From Bacteroidota bacterium (GTDB lineage: Bacteria > Bacteroidota > Bacteroidia > Bacteroidales > UBA12481): a stretch of DNA of 64,000 nt. The notes below the pieces were generated by a model. The model was not told the origin of the DNA, did not search any database, and saw only the letters and a list, made by a program, of their open reading frames with translations. The stretch is taken from assembly GCA_018669475.1 (NCBI GenBank), contig JABHCC010000061.1, forward strand, positions 186,001-250,000, in the 5' to 3' direction. The position numbers and the translations under genes were made by a program. Positions 25,024-33,873 of the stretch are shown piece by piece. Numbering within the stretch: the first letter of the stretch is position 1; the number at the start of each line of letters is the position of its first letter.

Positions 25024-27168
25024 ATGAAAAAACTAACATCCCTTATCTTTCTATTTGTCAGTTTGTCAACCTTGGCACAAAGCCCTTATTCTCCAAAGGT
25101 GCTAAGCACCAAAGACTACGCAAAGGCAGAACTAAGCATGCGAAACCACACCAACCCACTTGTTGTGAACGGAAGTATCCGTCCGGTTTGGATTGATAAT
25201 GAACAATTCTGGTATACCCGAAGTGGTGAGGATGGTAATGAACGCATCCTGGTAAATGCAAAAAAACGCACCAAAACCTCCATGCCATCAGATGACACAA
25301 ACACCAGTGGCAATATGCCTCGTTACAGAAGAGGTGGCAGCACTTCACCTGATGGCACAAAGATGGCTTTTATCCGCGATTATAACCTCTGGTTAAAGGA
25401 CATTAATACAGATCAGGAAACACAATTGACTACAGATGGAATCAAAGATTTTGGCTATGCCACCAACAATGCAGGCTGGACAAAAAGTTCGAGTCCGGTA
25501 CTATTGTGGTCACCTGACTCAAAAAAGATTGCCACCTTCCAACACGACGGGAGGGGAGTTGGTGACATGTATCTGGTAACTACAAACGTTGGTCATCCAA
25601 AGCTTGAATCCTGGAAATACCCCCTTCCCGAAGACAGTGTTATCTTCAGAATCCATCGTGTGATTATTCATGTTAATCAATCGAAAATAGTTCGATTAAA
25701 AATGAATCCTGATCAGCACCGTTCAAGCATTACAGACCACATTGCATCAGGAGGAAAACTCGCGGATGCAGAATGGAGTAAAGACGGCACACAATTGATG
25801 TTTTTATCGAATTCACGTGACCATAAGGTGGCCACCCTGCGTGTTGCAAATGCGACAACAGGTGAAGTGAGAACTGTTCTTGAGGAAAAAGTCGATACTT
25901 TTTATGAATCAGGATACAGTAGCATTAACTGGCGTTTTTTACCAGAAACCAACGAGTTTATATGGTTCTCTCAAAAATCAAACTGGGGGCATTTATACTT
26001 GTATGATCTGGCAAGTGGTAAACTGAAAAATGCCATTACAGGAGGCCACTGGAATGCCACTGAAATCCTGAGGATGGATCTGGATAAAAGGGCTATTTAC
26101 ATTACAGGACTTGGGCGAGAACCTGGTGATCCATATTTCCAGTATTTCTATAGCATAAACATGGATGGTTCAAATCTGAGATTACTAAGCCCCGACAGTG
26201 CTAACCATAGTATTTCTCTATCCCCGGACGGAAAATATTTTGTGGATACATATTCCACGCCCCAGATTCCTCCTGTTTATGTTCTGAGGAATATAAAAAA
26301 TAACAAAAGTCTTGAGCTTGAAAGAGCAGATATCTCTAAACTGTTAGCTACGGGATGGGAACCTCCTGTAAGTTTCTCTACAAAAGCCAGAGATGGAAAA
26401 ACTGACTGTTACGGCATGCTGTTTAAGCCGAAAAATTTGGATCCCAATAAAAAGTATCCAATAATTAACTCAATATATCCCGGCCCACAATCTGGTAGTG
26501 TTGGCAGTCGGAGTTTCTCAGCCTCCCGAGGAGATCGCCAGGCAATGGCAGAATTGGGATTCATTGTGATTACTCTTGATGCTATGGGCACACCAAAGCG
26601 GTCTAAATCATTCCATGAAGCCTATTACGGCAACATGGGTGACAATGGCCTGCCCGATCAGATAAGTGGAATGAAACAATTAGCCAAAAGATATCCCTGG
26701 ATCGATTTGGATCGGGTTGGTATTTATGGTCATTCAGGTGGCGGATTTGCATCAACTGATGCAATACTACGCTATCCTGATTTTTTCGACGTAGCTGTTT
26801 CCGGTGCCGGTAACCATGACAACAGAAATTATGAGGATGATTGGGGTGAAAAATGGCAGGGCTTACTTGAAACCTATCCTGATGGGAAAACCAATTATGA
26901 CAATCAGGCCAATCAGCTTCTAGCAAAAAACCTTAAAGGAAAACTTCTCCTTGCTCATGGAACGATGGACGGAAATGTACCGTACTACAATACACTGCTC
27001 GTTGTAAATGAATTAATTGCAGCTAACAAAGATTTCGACCTTATATTATTCCCGAATCGCGGACACGGTTTTGGCGGAGAGACATATATGATAAGAAGAA
27101 AGTGGGACTATTTCGTAAGACACCTCTTAGGAGCTGAACCACCGGTAGAATACGAGTTTGGAAAGTAA
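25024..27168 (+). CDS. S9B dipeptidyl peptidase IV-like serine peptidase
   Basis: 714 residues. Signal peptide 1-18 (ending TLAQ). N-terminal eight-bladed propeller about 40-440 (DPPIV_N), C-terminal alpha/beta-hydrolase about 450-710. Catalytic triad Ser571 in YGHSGGG, Asp649 in GTMDGNV, His681 in RGHGFG. It takes X-Pro or X-Ala dipeptides from peptide N-termini. It is preceded by M1, M24 and the C_GCAxxG protein on the same strand. Heptamer repeats follow its stop codon. Confidence 0.94.
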   Translation: MKKLTSLIFLFVSLSTLAQSPYSPKVLSTKDYAKAELSMRNHTNPLVVNGSIRPVWIDNEQFWYTRSGEDGNERILVNAKKRTKTSMPSDDTNTSGNMPRYRRGGSTSPDGTKMAFIRDYNLWLKDINTDQETQLTTDGIKDFGYATNNAGWTKSSSPVLLWSPDSKKIATFQHDGRGVGDMYLVTTNVGHPKLESWKYPLPEDSVIFRIHRVIIHVNQSKIVRLKMNPDQHRSSITDHIASGGKLADAEWSKDGTQLMFLSNSRDHKVATLRVANATTGEVRTVLEEKVDTFYESGYSSINWRFLPETNEFIWFSQKSNWGHLYLYDLASGKLKNAITGGHWNATEILRMDLDKRAIYITGLGREPGDPYFQYFYSINMDGSNLRLLSPDSANHSISLSPDGKYFVDTYSTPQIPPVYVLRNIKNNKSLELERADISKLLATGWEPPVSFSTKARDGKTDCYGMLFKPKNLDPNKKYPIINSIYPGPQSGSVGSRSFSASRGDRQAMAELGFIVITLDAMGTPKRSKSFHEAYYGNMGDNGLPDQISGMKQLAKRYPWIDLDRVGIYGHSGGGFASTDAILRYPDFFDVAVSGAGNHDNRNYEDDWGEKWQGLLETYPDGKTNYDNQANQLLAKNLKGKLLLAHGTMDGNVPYYNTLLVVNELIAANKDFDLILFPNRGHGFGGETYMIRRKWDYFVRHLLGAEPPVEYEFGK

Positions 27169-27183
27169 CAGAAGCAATCACAA

Positions 27184-27240
27184 CTGAAAACTGACATCTG
27201 ATAACTGACAATCTGATAACTGATAACTGATAACTGATAA
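27184..27240 (+). repeat. tandem heptamer repeat, CTGATAA type
   Basis: Units in order: CTGAAAA, CTGACAT, CTGATAA, an 8-nt CTGACAAT, then four perfect CTGATAA copies (27213-27240). The array fills most of the gap between the S9 peptidase and EttA genes. Period 7 is not a codon multiple, so this is not coding. Confidence 0.9.
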
Positions 27241-27250
27241 CTATTATTCA

Positions 27251-28921
27251 ATGACTGATAGAAAAATTATTTTCTCAATGGAAGGAGTTAGCAAGAGTTA
27301 TCCTCCTTCGAAACAAGTGCTAAAAAATATCTGGCTCTCGTTTTTCTATGGAGCTAAAATTGGGGTTATTGGATTGAACGGATCAGGAAAATCCAGTCTC
27401 TTGAAAATAATTGCCGGATTGGATACCAATATTCAGGGTCGGGTAACCTTCGATAAAGAGTATAAGATTGGCTACTTGCCTCAGGAACCTGAGCTCGACG
27501 AAACAAAAACTGTCAGGCAAATTGTTGAGGAAGGTGTTCAGTCTACAGTTGATGTGATTAATGCATATGAAGCCATTTCAGCCAAGCTGGCTGAACCCAT
27601 GGATGATGATGAGATGATGAAATTGGTTGACAAGCAGGGTGAATTGCTTGAACAAATGGATCAATTACAAGCCTGGGATTTAGATCATACTCTGGAAGTA
27701 GCAATGGATTCATTAAGATGCCCACCTGATGACTCTCCAGTTGATATTTTATCTGGAGGTGAGCGCCGCAGAGTAGCATTATGTCGTCTTTTGCTGAGCA
27801 AACCCGACATCTTGCTATTGGATGAGCCTACCAATCACCTCGATGCTGAAAGTGTTCATTGGTTAGAACAATTATTAAAGAATTTTCCAGGTACAGTCAT
27901 CTCTGTAACCCACGACCGCTATTTCCTTGATAATGTCGCAGGATGGATCCTTGAGCTGGATCGCGGAGAAGGTATTCCCTGGGAAGGAAACTACAGCAGC
28001 TGGCTTGAGCAGAAATCCAATCGTTTAGCCAATGAACAAAAGGCTGAGTCAAAACGACAGAAAATTCTACAGAGAGAACTGGAATGGTCCCGACTGGCTC
28101 CGAAAGCCCGCCAGGCCAAAGGGAAAGCCAGGCTTAATGCATACGAAGCACTAAGTAGTACTGAAATAAAAGAAAAGGAAGCTAATCTTGAACTTTTTAT
28201 TCCTCCAGGACCGCGCTTAGGCGATTCCGTTGTCGAAACAGAGAACCTCTCCAAAGGATTTGGTAAGCGTTTACTGATCGACAATCTGAATATCGACATT
28301 CCGAAAAATGCCATTATCGGAATTATCGGTCCGAATGGAGTAGGTAAAACCACCCTTTTCAGGATGCTAATGGGTGAAGAGCAGCCTGATAAGGGAAAAA
28401 TCAACATGGGATCAACTGTTAAGCTTGCCTATGTTGATCAGTCCCATAAAGATCTCCTGCCGGATAAAACCATATATGAGGTAGTGAGTCAGGGAACTGA
28501 AACAATAAAAATTGGAAATGTAGAGATGAATGCCAGAGCCTATCTCAGCAAATTTAATTTTGCAGGTAGCGATCAGCAAAAGAAAGTTGGAATCCTATCC
28601 GGAGGAGAAAGAAATCGCTTGCATCTGGCCATCACTCTAAAAGAAGGAGGTAATGTATTGCTTTTGGATGAGCCAACTAACGATATTGACGTGAACACCC
28701 TTCGGGCTCTGGAGGAAGCAATTGAGAATTTTGCCGGTTGTGTGTTGGTCATATCTCACGACCGATGGTTTATTGATAGATTGGCAACTCATATTCTGGC
28801 TTTTGAAGACGAGGGAGAAATACGGTTTTTTGAGGGTAATTTTCAGGCATATGAGGTGAATAAGATTGAACGACTTGGGAATATTGCACCGAAGAGGCCG
28901 AGGTTTAAGGAGCTGTTGTAG
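27251..28921 (+). CDS. ettA: energy-dependent translational throttle protein EttA (ABC-F)
   Basis: 556 residues, the normal EttA length. Two ABC domains without membrane segments: first Walker A GLNGSGKSS, signature LSGGERRRVAL and Walker B LLLDEPTNHLD; then the linker with KARQAKGKARLNAYE; second Walker A GPNGVGKTT, signature LSGGERNRLHLA and LLLDEPTNDID. EttA binds the ribosomal E site and links translation start to the ATP:ADP ratio. Cytoplasmic. It has its own gap with tandem heptamers upstream, and an inverted repeat follows downstream. Confidence 0.95.
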   Translation: MTDRKIIFSMEGVSKSYPPSKQVLKNIWLSFFYGAKIGVIGLNGSGKSSLLKIIAGLDTNIQGRVTFDKEYKIGYLPQEPELDETKTVRQIVEEGVQSTVDVINAYEAISAKLAEPMDDDEMMKLVDKQGELLEQMDQLQAWDLDHTLEVAMDSLRCPPDDSPVDILSGGERRRVALCRLLLSKPDILLLDEPTNHLDAESVHWLEQLLKNFPGTVISVTHDRYFLDNVAGWILELDRGEGIPWEGNYSSWLEQKSNRLANEQKAESKRQKILQRELEWSRLAPKARQAKGKARLNAYEALSSTEIKEKEANLELFIPPGPRLGDSVVETENLSKGFGKRLLIDNLNIDIPKNAIIGIIGPNGVGKTTLFRMLMGEEQPDKGKINMGSTVKLAYVDQSHKDLLPDKTIYEVVSQGTETIKIGNVEMNARAYLSKFNFAGSDQQKKVGILSGGERNRLHLAITLKEGGNVLLLDEPTNDIDVNTLRALEEAIENFAGCVLVISHDRWFIDRLATHILAFEDEGEIRFFEGNFQAYEVNKIERLGNIAPKRPRFKELL

Positions 28922-28994
28922 GGTTTTATTGGTGAAGGCCGTCGTGGCCCAAGGTGACACCAAAAAGGCAAGGTGACACGAGACTCTGAAGCTA

Positions 28995-29072
28995 GCCTCC
29001 GGTTTGTGATTATTTTGGGACATCTCGATTTTGAAAAAATTGGCGGTTCCAAAATAACCACAAACCAGAGGC
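28995..29072. repeat. imperfect inverted repeat with 24-bp arms
   Basis: Arms 28995-29018 and 29049-29072 match at 22 of 24 positions when one is reversed and complemented (both begin GCCTC or GCCTC-complement and share GGTTTGTG). The 30-nt spacer could form a loop. A direct repeat AAGGTGACAC occurs just upstream (near 28950 and 28970). No T-run follows, so this is not a standard terminator. It could be a MITE-like element or an RNA hairpin between EttA and the methyltransferase gene. Confidence 0.75.
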
Positions 29073-29137
29073 GGACGGAAGAAAAGGCCCGCCTTGACAC
29101 CGGGTTTATGTAGTAGTAATTTTAATATGTTTTGTTT

Positions 29138-29677
29138 ATGGGCTCAATTATCATTCGCTATTTTTCTTTTGAGTTTGGGGAGTTGGTTCTTGGATCATAT
29201 GATGGGGAACTTTGCTTGTGTGATTGGCGTTATCGGAAAATGAGAACAGCGACTGATCGCAGGATGCAGGATGGACTGAATTCAGAATATGTTGAAGGAG
29301 ATTCTCCTGTTATTCAGATGACTCAAAAGCAGCTTGGAGAATATGCTCAGGGGAATCGTGAAATTTTCACTATACCATTACGGATGGTAGGAACTGATTT
29401 TCAGAAACAAGTATGGCATGCTTTGATAAACATTCCATTCGGGCAAACAGAAACTTATCTGGGATTATCAAAGAAACTTGGGAATGCAAAAGCCATCCGG
29501 GCAATTGCTTCTGCCAATGGAGCCAATGCACTGGGTATAATAGTTCCATGTCATCGCGTTATTGGGAGTAAAGGAGAACTGGTTGGTTATGCTGGTGGAT
29601 TGCCGGTAAAAAGAGATTTATTGAAACTTGAGAAAGTAGATTTGGATCCAAATCAGGGAAAATTATTTCCGATTTAA
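29138..29677 (+). CDS. methylated-DNA-[protein]-cysteine S-methyltransferase
   Basis: 179 residues from the ATG at 29138 (a TTG lies two codons earlier). The C-terminal DNA-binding domain has the helix-turn-helix FGQTETYLGLSKKLGNAKAIRAIASANGANA region and the active site VPCHRV with methyl acceptor Cys138, followed by GYAGG. The N-terminal domain is the short ribonuclease-like methyltransferase_1N type. It repairs O6-alkylguanine by moving the alkyl group to its own Cys. No Ada-type regulatory domain is present. Probably transcribed alone. Confidence 0.93.
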   Translation: MGSIIIRYFSFEFGELVLGSYDGELCLCDWRYRKMRTATDRRMQDGLNSEYVEGDSPVIQMTQKQLGEYAQGNREIFTIPLRMVGTDFQKQVWHALINIPFGQTETYLGLSKKLGNAKAIRAIASANGANALGIIVPCHRVIGSKGELVGYAGGLPVKRDLLKLEKVDLDPNQGKLFPI

Positions 29678-29735
29678 AAATATTTCTTCGAATTTCTTTG
29701 GTTTTTTAATAAATATTTTGAAATATTTGCCATGT

Positions 29736-29763
29736 GACACATCTGTCATATGACAATGGTGTC
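29736..29763. promoter_or_regulatory. 28-bp palindromic operator before the TetR gene
   Basis: Two 14-nt arms, GACACATCTGTCAT and its near-complement on the right, differ at only three central positions per arm and meet at CAT|ATG. The site ends 17 nt before the TetR start codon. Size and symmetry are typical of TetR-family operators, so the regulator probably binds here and represses itself and the ABC operon behind it. Confidence 0.75.
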
Positions 29764-29780
29764 ATGATAGTATTATACTC

Positions 29781-30437
29781 ATGCCAAAGCAAACTTTTAT
29801 AAATCTACCACAGGAGAAAAAAGATACAATTCTTCATGAAGCCATGCTGGAATTTGGACACTATGGGTTTGATCTGGCAAGTATTCAAAGAATAATCGAG
29901 CAGTCTGGAATTTCCAGAGGTAGTTTCTATCAGTATTTTGAAGACAAGACAGATATTTTTGGTGAAGTAATGCTGGAAATTAGTGCCAGAAAAATGAAAT
30001 ATCTTAATCCTGTTCTTGAAAAAAAAGAGGAATACGGTCTGTTTGAACTTCTAAAAGAGATGGTTAAAAAAGCTGTGCATTTTGGCTTAGAGGATCCGGT
30101 TGCCTTCCAAATCGGTAAAGACCTTATTTCAAGTAAAACTCTGGATATGAAAACATTTCTGGAGTCAATGAAAGAGGAAGTTTACAAACGGAATCACATC
30201 AGTCCGGAGAGTTTGTACGTGAAAGCAATTGAGAATTCTCTTGCGAGAGGTGAAATCAGCAATCAATATTCAGTAGAGGTAATACTATCATATACCATGG
30301 TTCTTGTCGATAAAATGAGCGAATTATATTGGATGCACATGACCAGGCAGACGAAACCTGATAAGGATGATTCTATTATTACTGAAATGTTATCAATATT
30401 AAGATACGGACTTAGTTCTTCAAATAAAACCAGTTAG
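29781..30437 (+). CDS. TetR/AcrR-family transcriptional regulator
   Basis: 218 residues. N-terminal helix-turn-helix about 8-55 with the family pattern FDLASIQRIIEQSGISRGSF and YQYFEDKTDIF. The rest is the helical ligand-binding and dimer domain, with no close named relative that I recognise. It is the first gene of a five-gene run ending in an ABC-2 exporter, 14 nt before the ATPase gene, so it is the likely regulator of that exporter, with the ligand an exported drug, lipid or metabolite. Unlike the four genes after it, it has no Shine-Dalgarno sequence. Confidence 0.92.
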   Translation: MPKQTFINLPQEKKDTILHEAMLEFGHYGFDLASIQRIIEQSGISRGSFYQYFEDKTDIFGEVMLEISARKMKYLNPVLEKKEEYGLFELLKEMVKKAVHFGLEDPVAFQIGKDLISSKTLDMKTFLESMKEEVYKRNHISPESLYVKAIENSLARGEISNQYSVEVILSYTMVLVDKMSELYWMHMTRQTKPDKDDSIITEMLSILRYGLSSSNKTS

Positions 30438-30451
30438 GAGGTCATTACATT

Positions 30452-31306
30452 ATGATTGACGTTAAAAATTTATTCTATTCCTATGAAAATGACGGTAATT
30501 ACGCCGTTGAGGATGTTAGTTTTAAAATTGAAAGTGGAGAGATCTTCGGATTTCTCGGGCCAAGTGGAGCAGGGAAATCTACGACACAGGGGATTCTGGC
30601 GGGTCTCCTTGAACACCAAAAAGGTGAAATCATTATTGATGGTCAATCACGTCAGGGCATGCCTGACAAAGCTTTCTTTAACCGTATTGGTGTTGGTTTT
30701 GAGATTCCGAATGTATATAAGAAGCTTTCTGCATTGGACAATCTGGAATTTCATGCCAGATTATACGATGTTGAGACTGAAGATCCAATGAAGATTTTGG
30801 AATGGGTTGGCCTTGCAGACAGTGCAAAGCAGAAGGCAAGTTCATTTTCCAAAGGCATGAAACAAAGACTTGGTTTTGCAAGATCACTCGTTAATAAGCC
30901 CAATATATGGTTCCTTGATGAACCTACAATGGGGCTTGATCCAAATACGGCAAATAGCATTAAAAAACTGGTGCGAAATAAACAGACTGAAGGAACCACA
31001 ATTTTCCTGACAACTCATAATATGTTTGTTGCCGATGAACTCTGCGATAGGATAGGTTTTATCGTTGATGGCAAAATTGCCGCTTTGGATACTCCGAAAA
31101 ATCTCAAATTAAAGTACGGACAACTATCTGTTACAGTGGAATATGCAAAGGATGGAAAACTACAGTCTGAAACCTTTGGTATGTCCGGTGACGACAAAGC
31201 AAAATTGCAGCAATTCATTGGTGAGCATGATGTTAAAACTATTCACTCAGGAGAGCCCACATTAGAGGAGATATTTATCAAACTGACCGGTAGAGGTCTT
31301 GAATAG
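30452..31306 (+). CDS. ABC exporter ATP-binding protein
   Basis: 284 residues. Walker A GPSGAGKST, signature FSKGMKQRLGFARSL, Walker B IWFLDEPTMGLDPN, H-loop LTTHNM. The C-terminal about 65 residues form the extension seen in ABC-2 (DrrA/NatA-like) ATPases. It powers the two permeases encoded next. A GGAGG lies about 11 nt before its ATG. Substrate unknown; drug, antibiotic or lipid export is usual for this type with a TetR regulator. Confidence 0.93.
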   Translation: MIDVKNLFYSYENDGNYAVEDVSFKIESGEIFGFLGPSGAGKSTTQGILAGLLEHQKGEIIIDGQSRQGMPDKAFFNRIGVGFEIPNVYKKLSALDNLEFHARLYDVETEDPMKILEWVGLADSAKQKASSFSKGMKQRLGFARSLVNKPNIWFLDEPTMGLDPNTANSIKKLVRNKQTEGTTIFLTTHNMFVADELCDRIGFIVDGKIAALDTPKNLKLKYGQLSVTVEYAKDGKLQSETFGMSGDDKAKLQQFIGEHDVKTIHSGEPTLEEIFIKLTGRGLE

Positions 31307-31315
31307 GAGGCTGCT

Positions 31316-32386
31316 ATGAGTAAATTAAGTAATCTATATAAGAAGGATATAATCCTGGGATTCAAGGATGTCTGGATATTGCTGGAGTTCGGTGCTGCCA
31401 TACTGATTACAGCAATGCTCATGTTTATAGTTCCAAAAGAGATCAAAAGGGAGTCATCCATTTTTATCCAGGATAATACAGGAGTATTTAAACATATGGT
31501 CGACCAGATGGGTGGTGAGGAAAGTGAAAAAGGAGGTCAACTATTCGTAGAAAGTCGTGAAGAGCTGATAGAGGGCATGAGAAAAAACAAAACCGCCTTC
31601 GGTATGATTATTAGTCCACGTGACAATAACAAATTCCATATCGAATTGATGACTCAACCCTATTCCAGTGATGCCGTGGTGGAATTCTTAGAAGTGCGAA
31701 TGACTGATGTTTTTTCCATGATTGCAGTACCTGGAGGTTCTTATTCACCAGAGATATTCAACAAAGTAGAAGTAAAGGCCCTGAATGATCAGATTCATGA
31801 TGATATTCCGTTCAATCAAAGAATGATTCCCCTGATTCTGATGTTTATTGTAGGATTTATGGGATTATTCACAATGATCTCCCTTATCGGACAGGAGAGG
31901 AGTGATCAAACTATCAGGGCTTACAAAGTAACTCCATCAAGCCTGTTAACTTTGTTGACCAGCAAGCATTTAATGCTACTCACAGTTGGTTTCATCACAT
32001 TCTCAATTGTGTATCTGCCCAGCGTCGGGTTTAGTGGGTATTTACTGGCTCTGTTGGTAATCATACCTACAATTCTGATTGGTTCTTCATTGGGGGTTAT
32101 GCTAGGTGCCTTTTTCGATAATCCCATGGGGGCTATTGGCTGGGTTTTCTTATTCATGATGATTTTTGGATTACCAGGAGTATCACTGTTCGCACCTGTT
32201 TTTTCACCCGAGTGGTTAAAGTTCATCCCATCCTATTATACATTGTTTGGTTTGGATGCTGCAATATTCCCAGATGGATACAGCAATGTTCTTTGGATCT
32301 CTGTAGGAGTTCTGTTTGGAATGTCGGCGGTGTTGCTACCTCTGTCAAGTTGGATATTTACAAATAAATTGAGAAAGGAGTTCTAA
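31316..32386 (+). CDS. ABC-2 type permease subunit 1
   Basis: 356 residues. One membrane helix near 20-42, a periplasmic domain of about 125 residues, then five helices from about 170 to the end (for example MIPLILMFIVGFMGLFTMISLI). This is the ABC-2 layout of export permeases. An AGGAGG element lies about 6 nt before its ATG, and the ATPase gene ends 9 nt upstream. It pairs with the next gene product, which has the same layout, as a heterodimer. Confidence 0.9.
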   Translation: MSKLSNLYKKDIILGFKDVWILLEFGAAILITAMLMFIVPKEIKRESSIFIQDNTGVFKHMVDQMGGEESEKGGQLFVESREELIEGMRKNKTAFGMIISPRDNNKFHIELMTQPYSSDAVVEFLEVRMTDVFSMIAVPGGSYSPEIFNKVEVKALNDQIHDDIPFNQRMIPLILMFIVGFMGLFTMISLIGQERSDQTIRAYKVTPSSLLTLLTSKHLMLLTVGFITFSIVYLPSVGFSGYLLALLVIIPTILIGSSLGVMLGAFFDNPMGAIGWVFLFMMIFGLPGVSLFAPVFSPEWLKFIPSYYTLFGLDAAIFPDGYSNVLWISVGVLFGMSAVLLPLSSWIFTNKLRKEF

Positions 32387-32387
32387 T

Positions 32388-33434
32388 ATGAAACAGATAA
32401 TTCAAGTGTTTATCACAGACCTCCGCATGAATCTCAAACATTGGATGGGTGCTTATATGGTAATCGTACCGATGGCAATACTCATTATATTGAGATTTTT
32501 TATCCCAAGTATGGAGAGTACAAACTCAACTCTTGCCATTGTTACCGAGGGACCTAATGCGGTTAAACAGGAAATGGTAGAAATATTGAGCCCTTATGCT
32601 AAAATTAAAGAGATTTCAAGCATAGAGGCAATGGAGCAGAAACTACGGGGAATTGGCTCCGTGGAAGGATTATACTGGGATAATGATACTGAAAAGTATG
32701 TGAGCGTACTGGAGAAATCACCAAAGGGAAATTCTGTATATTCTGTGGCCAGTCAAATTATCCGGCAGCATTATTATCAGTTGGAGAATGGTGATTCTGA
32801 ACCTATTGTTACTTTCAAAGCAGGAGTTCCTGAGGAATTGTCGGATCGTTCTGTCATTTCTCCTGTTGCTTCAACCGGAGGTTCCATTTTCTTTGTTTTC
32901 ATGATAATTATATCGGGATTTATTATTGGACTAGGAATAGTGGATGATAAAGAGAATGGTACGGATAGGGCAATTCTGGTATCACCAGTAACAAAATCTG
33001 AATATTTCATTGGTAAAAGTATCTATCCTCTTATACTAATTCTGATTTATGCTATTATCGCTTTGCTGGTTTTGGGATTGATGGATGTCAATATTTTACA
33101 GGTGTATGTACTGGTAGTTGTTTCACTTGCTACAACTTTGCTTTTCGGACTGCTCTTAGGTGCTCTTGCTAATAACGAGAATGAGGCAATTGGAGTAGGC
33201 AAACTTCTCTCATGGGTTGTTATGCTTGCTATATTGGGAGGCACTTTGCTACCTGAAAACTGGCAATGGGCAGTTTGGTGGGCCCCATTCTATTGGATAT
33301 TTGACATGATGGAAGGTGTTTTCACCAAGGATATTGAATGGATAGAAATAGTCTGGAAATCTGCGATAACTATTAGTTTGACAGCAGTTTTTACAGTCTT
33401 GCTACGCAAAAAAATCATCAAAGGATTATCATAA
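32388..33434 (+). CDS. ABC-2 type permease subunit 2
   Basis: 348 residues, same plan as the preceding permease: helix near 20-38, a periplasmic part of about 120 residues, and five helices from about 165, including FVFMIIISGFIIGLG and the GTDRAILVSPVTKSEYFIGK cytoplasmic loop common to ABC-2 permeases. Start follows the previous stop by 1 nt, with AAGGAG 7 nt before the ATG. Forms the second half of the export channel. Confidence 0.9.
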   Translation: MKQIIQVFITDLRMNLKHWMGAYMVIVPMAILIILRFFIPSMESTNSTLAIVTEGPNAVKQEMVEILSPYAKIKEISSIEAMEQKLRGIGSVEGLYWDNDTEKYVSVLEKSPKGNSVYSVASQIIRQHYYQLENGDSEPIVTFKAGVPEELSDRSVISPVASTGGSIFFVFMIIISGFIIGLGIVDDKENGTDRAILVSPVTKSEYFIGKSIYPLILILIYAIIALLVLGLMDVNILQVYVLVVVSLATTLLFGLLLGALANNENEAIGVGKLLSWVVMLAILGGTLLPENWQWAVWWAPFYWIFDMMEGVFTKDIEWIEIVWKSAITISLTAVFTVLLRKKIIKGLS

Positions 33435-33458
33435 CTTAATCAATAACAGGAGGATATT

Positions 33459-33668
33459 ATGCTTTACTTAGGAATTGGATTGATCTTGTATGGATTGTTA
33501 GTATTTTGGATTACCATCGCAAAACCAGCAAAAATCTGGAACATGGGCAAGATTCAGGGTTTCGTAAAGATTCTTACTGAACTGGGAACCAGAATCTTCT
33601 TTTCAATCTGGGGAGCAGCAGCCCTCGGCTTTGGAATCTTTTTTCTGCTAAGAGCTTTGGCTGAATAA
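33459..33668 (+). CDS. small two-helix membrane protein of the exporter operon
   Basis: 69 residues: hydrophobic helices at about 3-21 and 47-66 with a basic connecting loop (AKPAKIWNMGKIQGF). A strong AGGAGG lies 7 nt before the ATG, like the other exporter genes, and the permease gene ends 24 nt upstream. No family recognised. It may be an accessory subunit of the exporter. The 190 bp after it hold no gene I can support. Confidence 0.75.
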   Translation: MLYLGIGLILYGLLVFWITIAKPAKIWNMGKIQGFVKILTELGTRIFFSIWGAAALGFGIFFLLRALAE

Positions 33669-33873
33669 GCAGCAACAATTTTTCTGCATTTGGAACTGTG
33701 CAAGTTATATTGATAATCGGAGGGGCGAATCTCATGATACCGAGTTTGCCGGGTATGGAATTGGAGGAATGGCAAGAATAAGGGTCTATTTCTGATATTG
33801 AAGTTTTTGGATTAATCCTTTTGTAAGTAGTCCAGTCTAAGAATTAACATAATACAGGATGCTGGATCGCAAT

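Noticed and set aside
27991-28407. 138-residue minus-strand open frame inside ettA
   Set aside because: Shadow of a highly conserved ABC-F gene in the opposite frame.
28843-29100. 85-residue minus-strand open frame near the inverted repeat
   Set aside because: Runs through the end of ettA and the inverted repeat; no start signal, no recognisable pattern.
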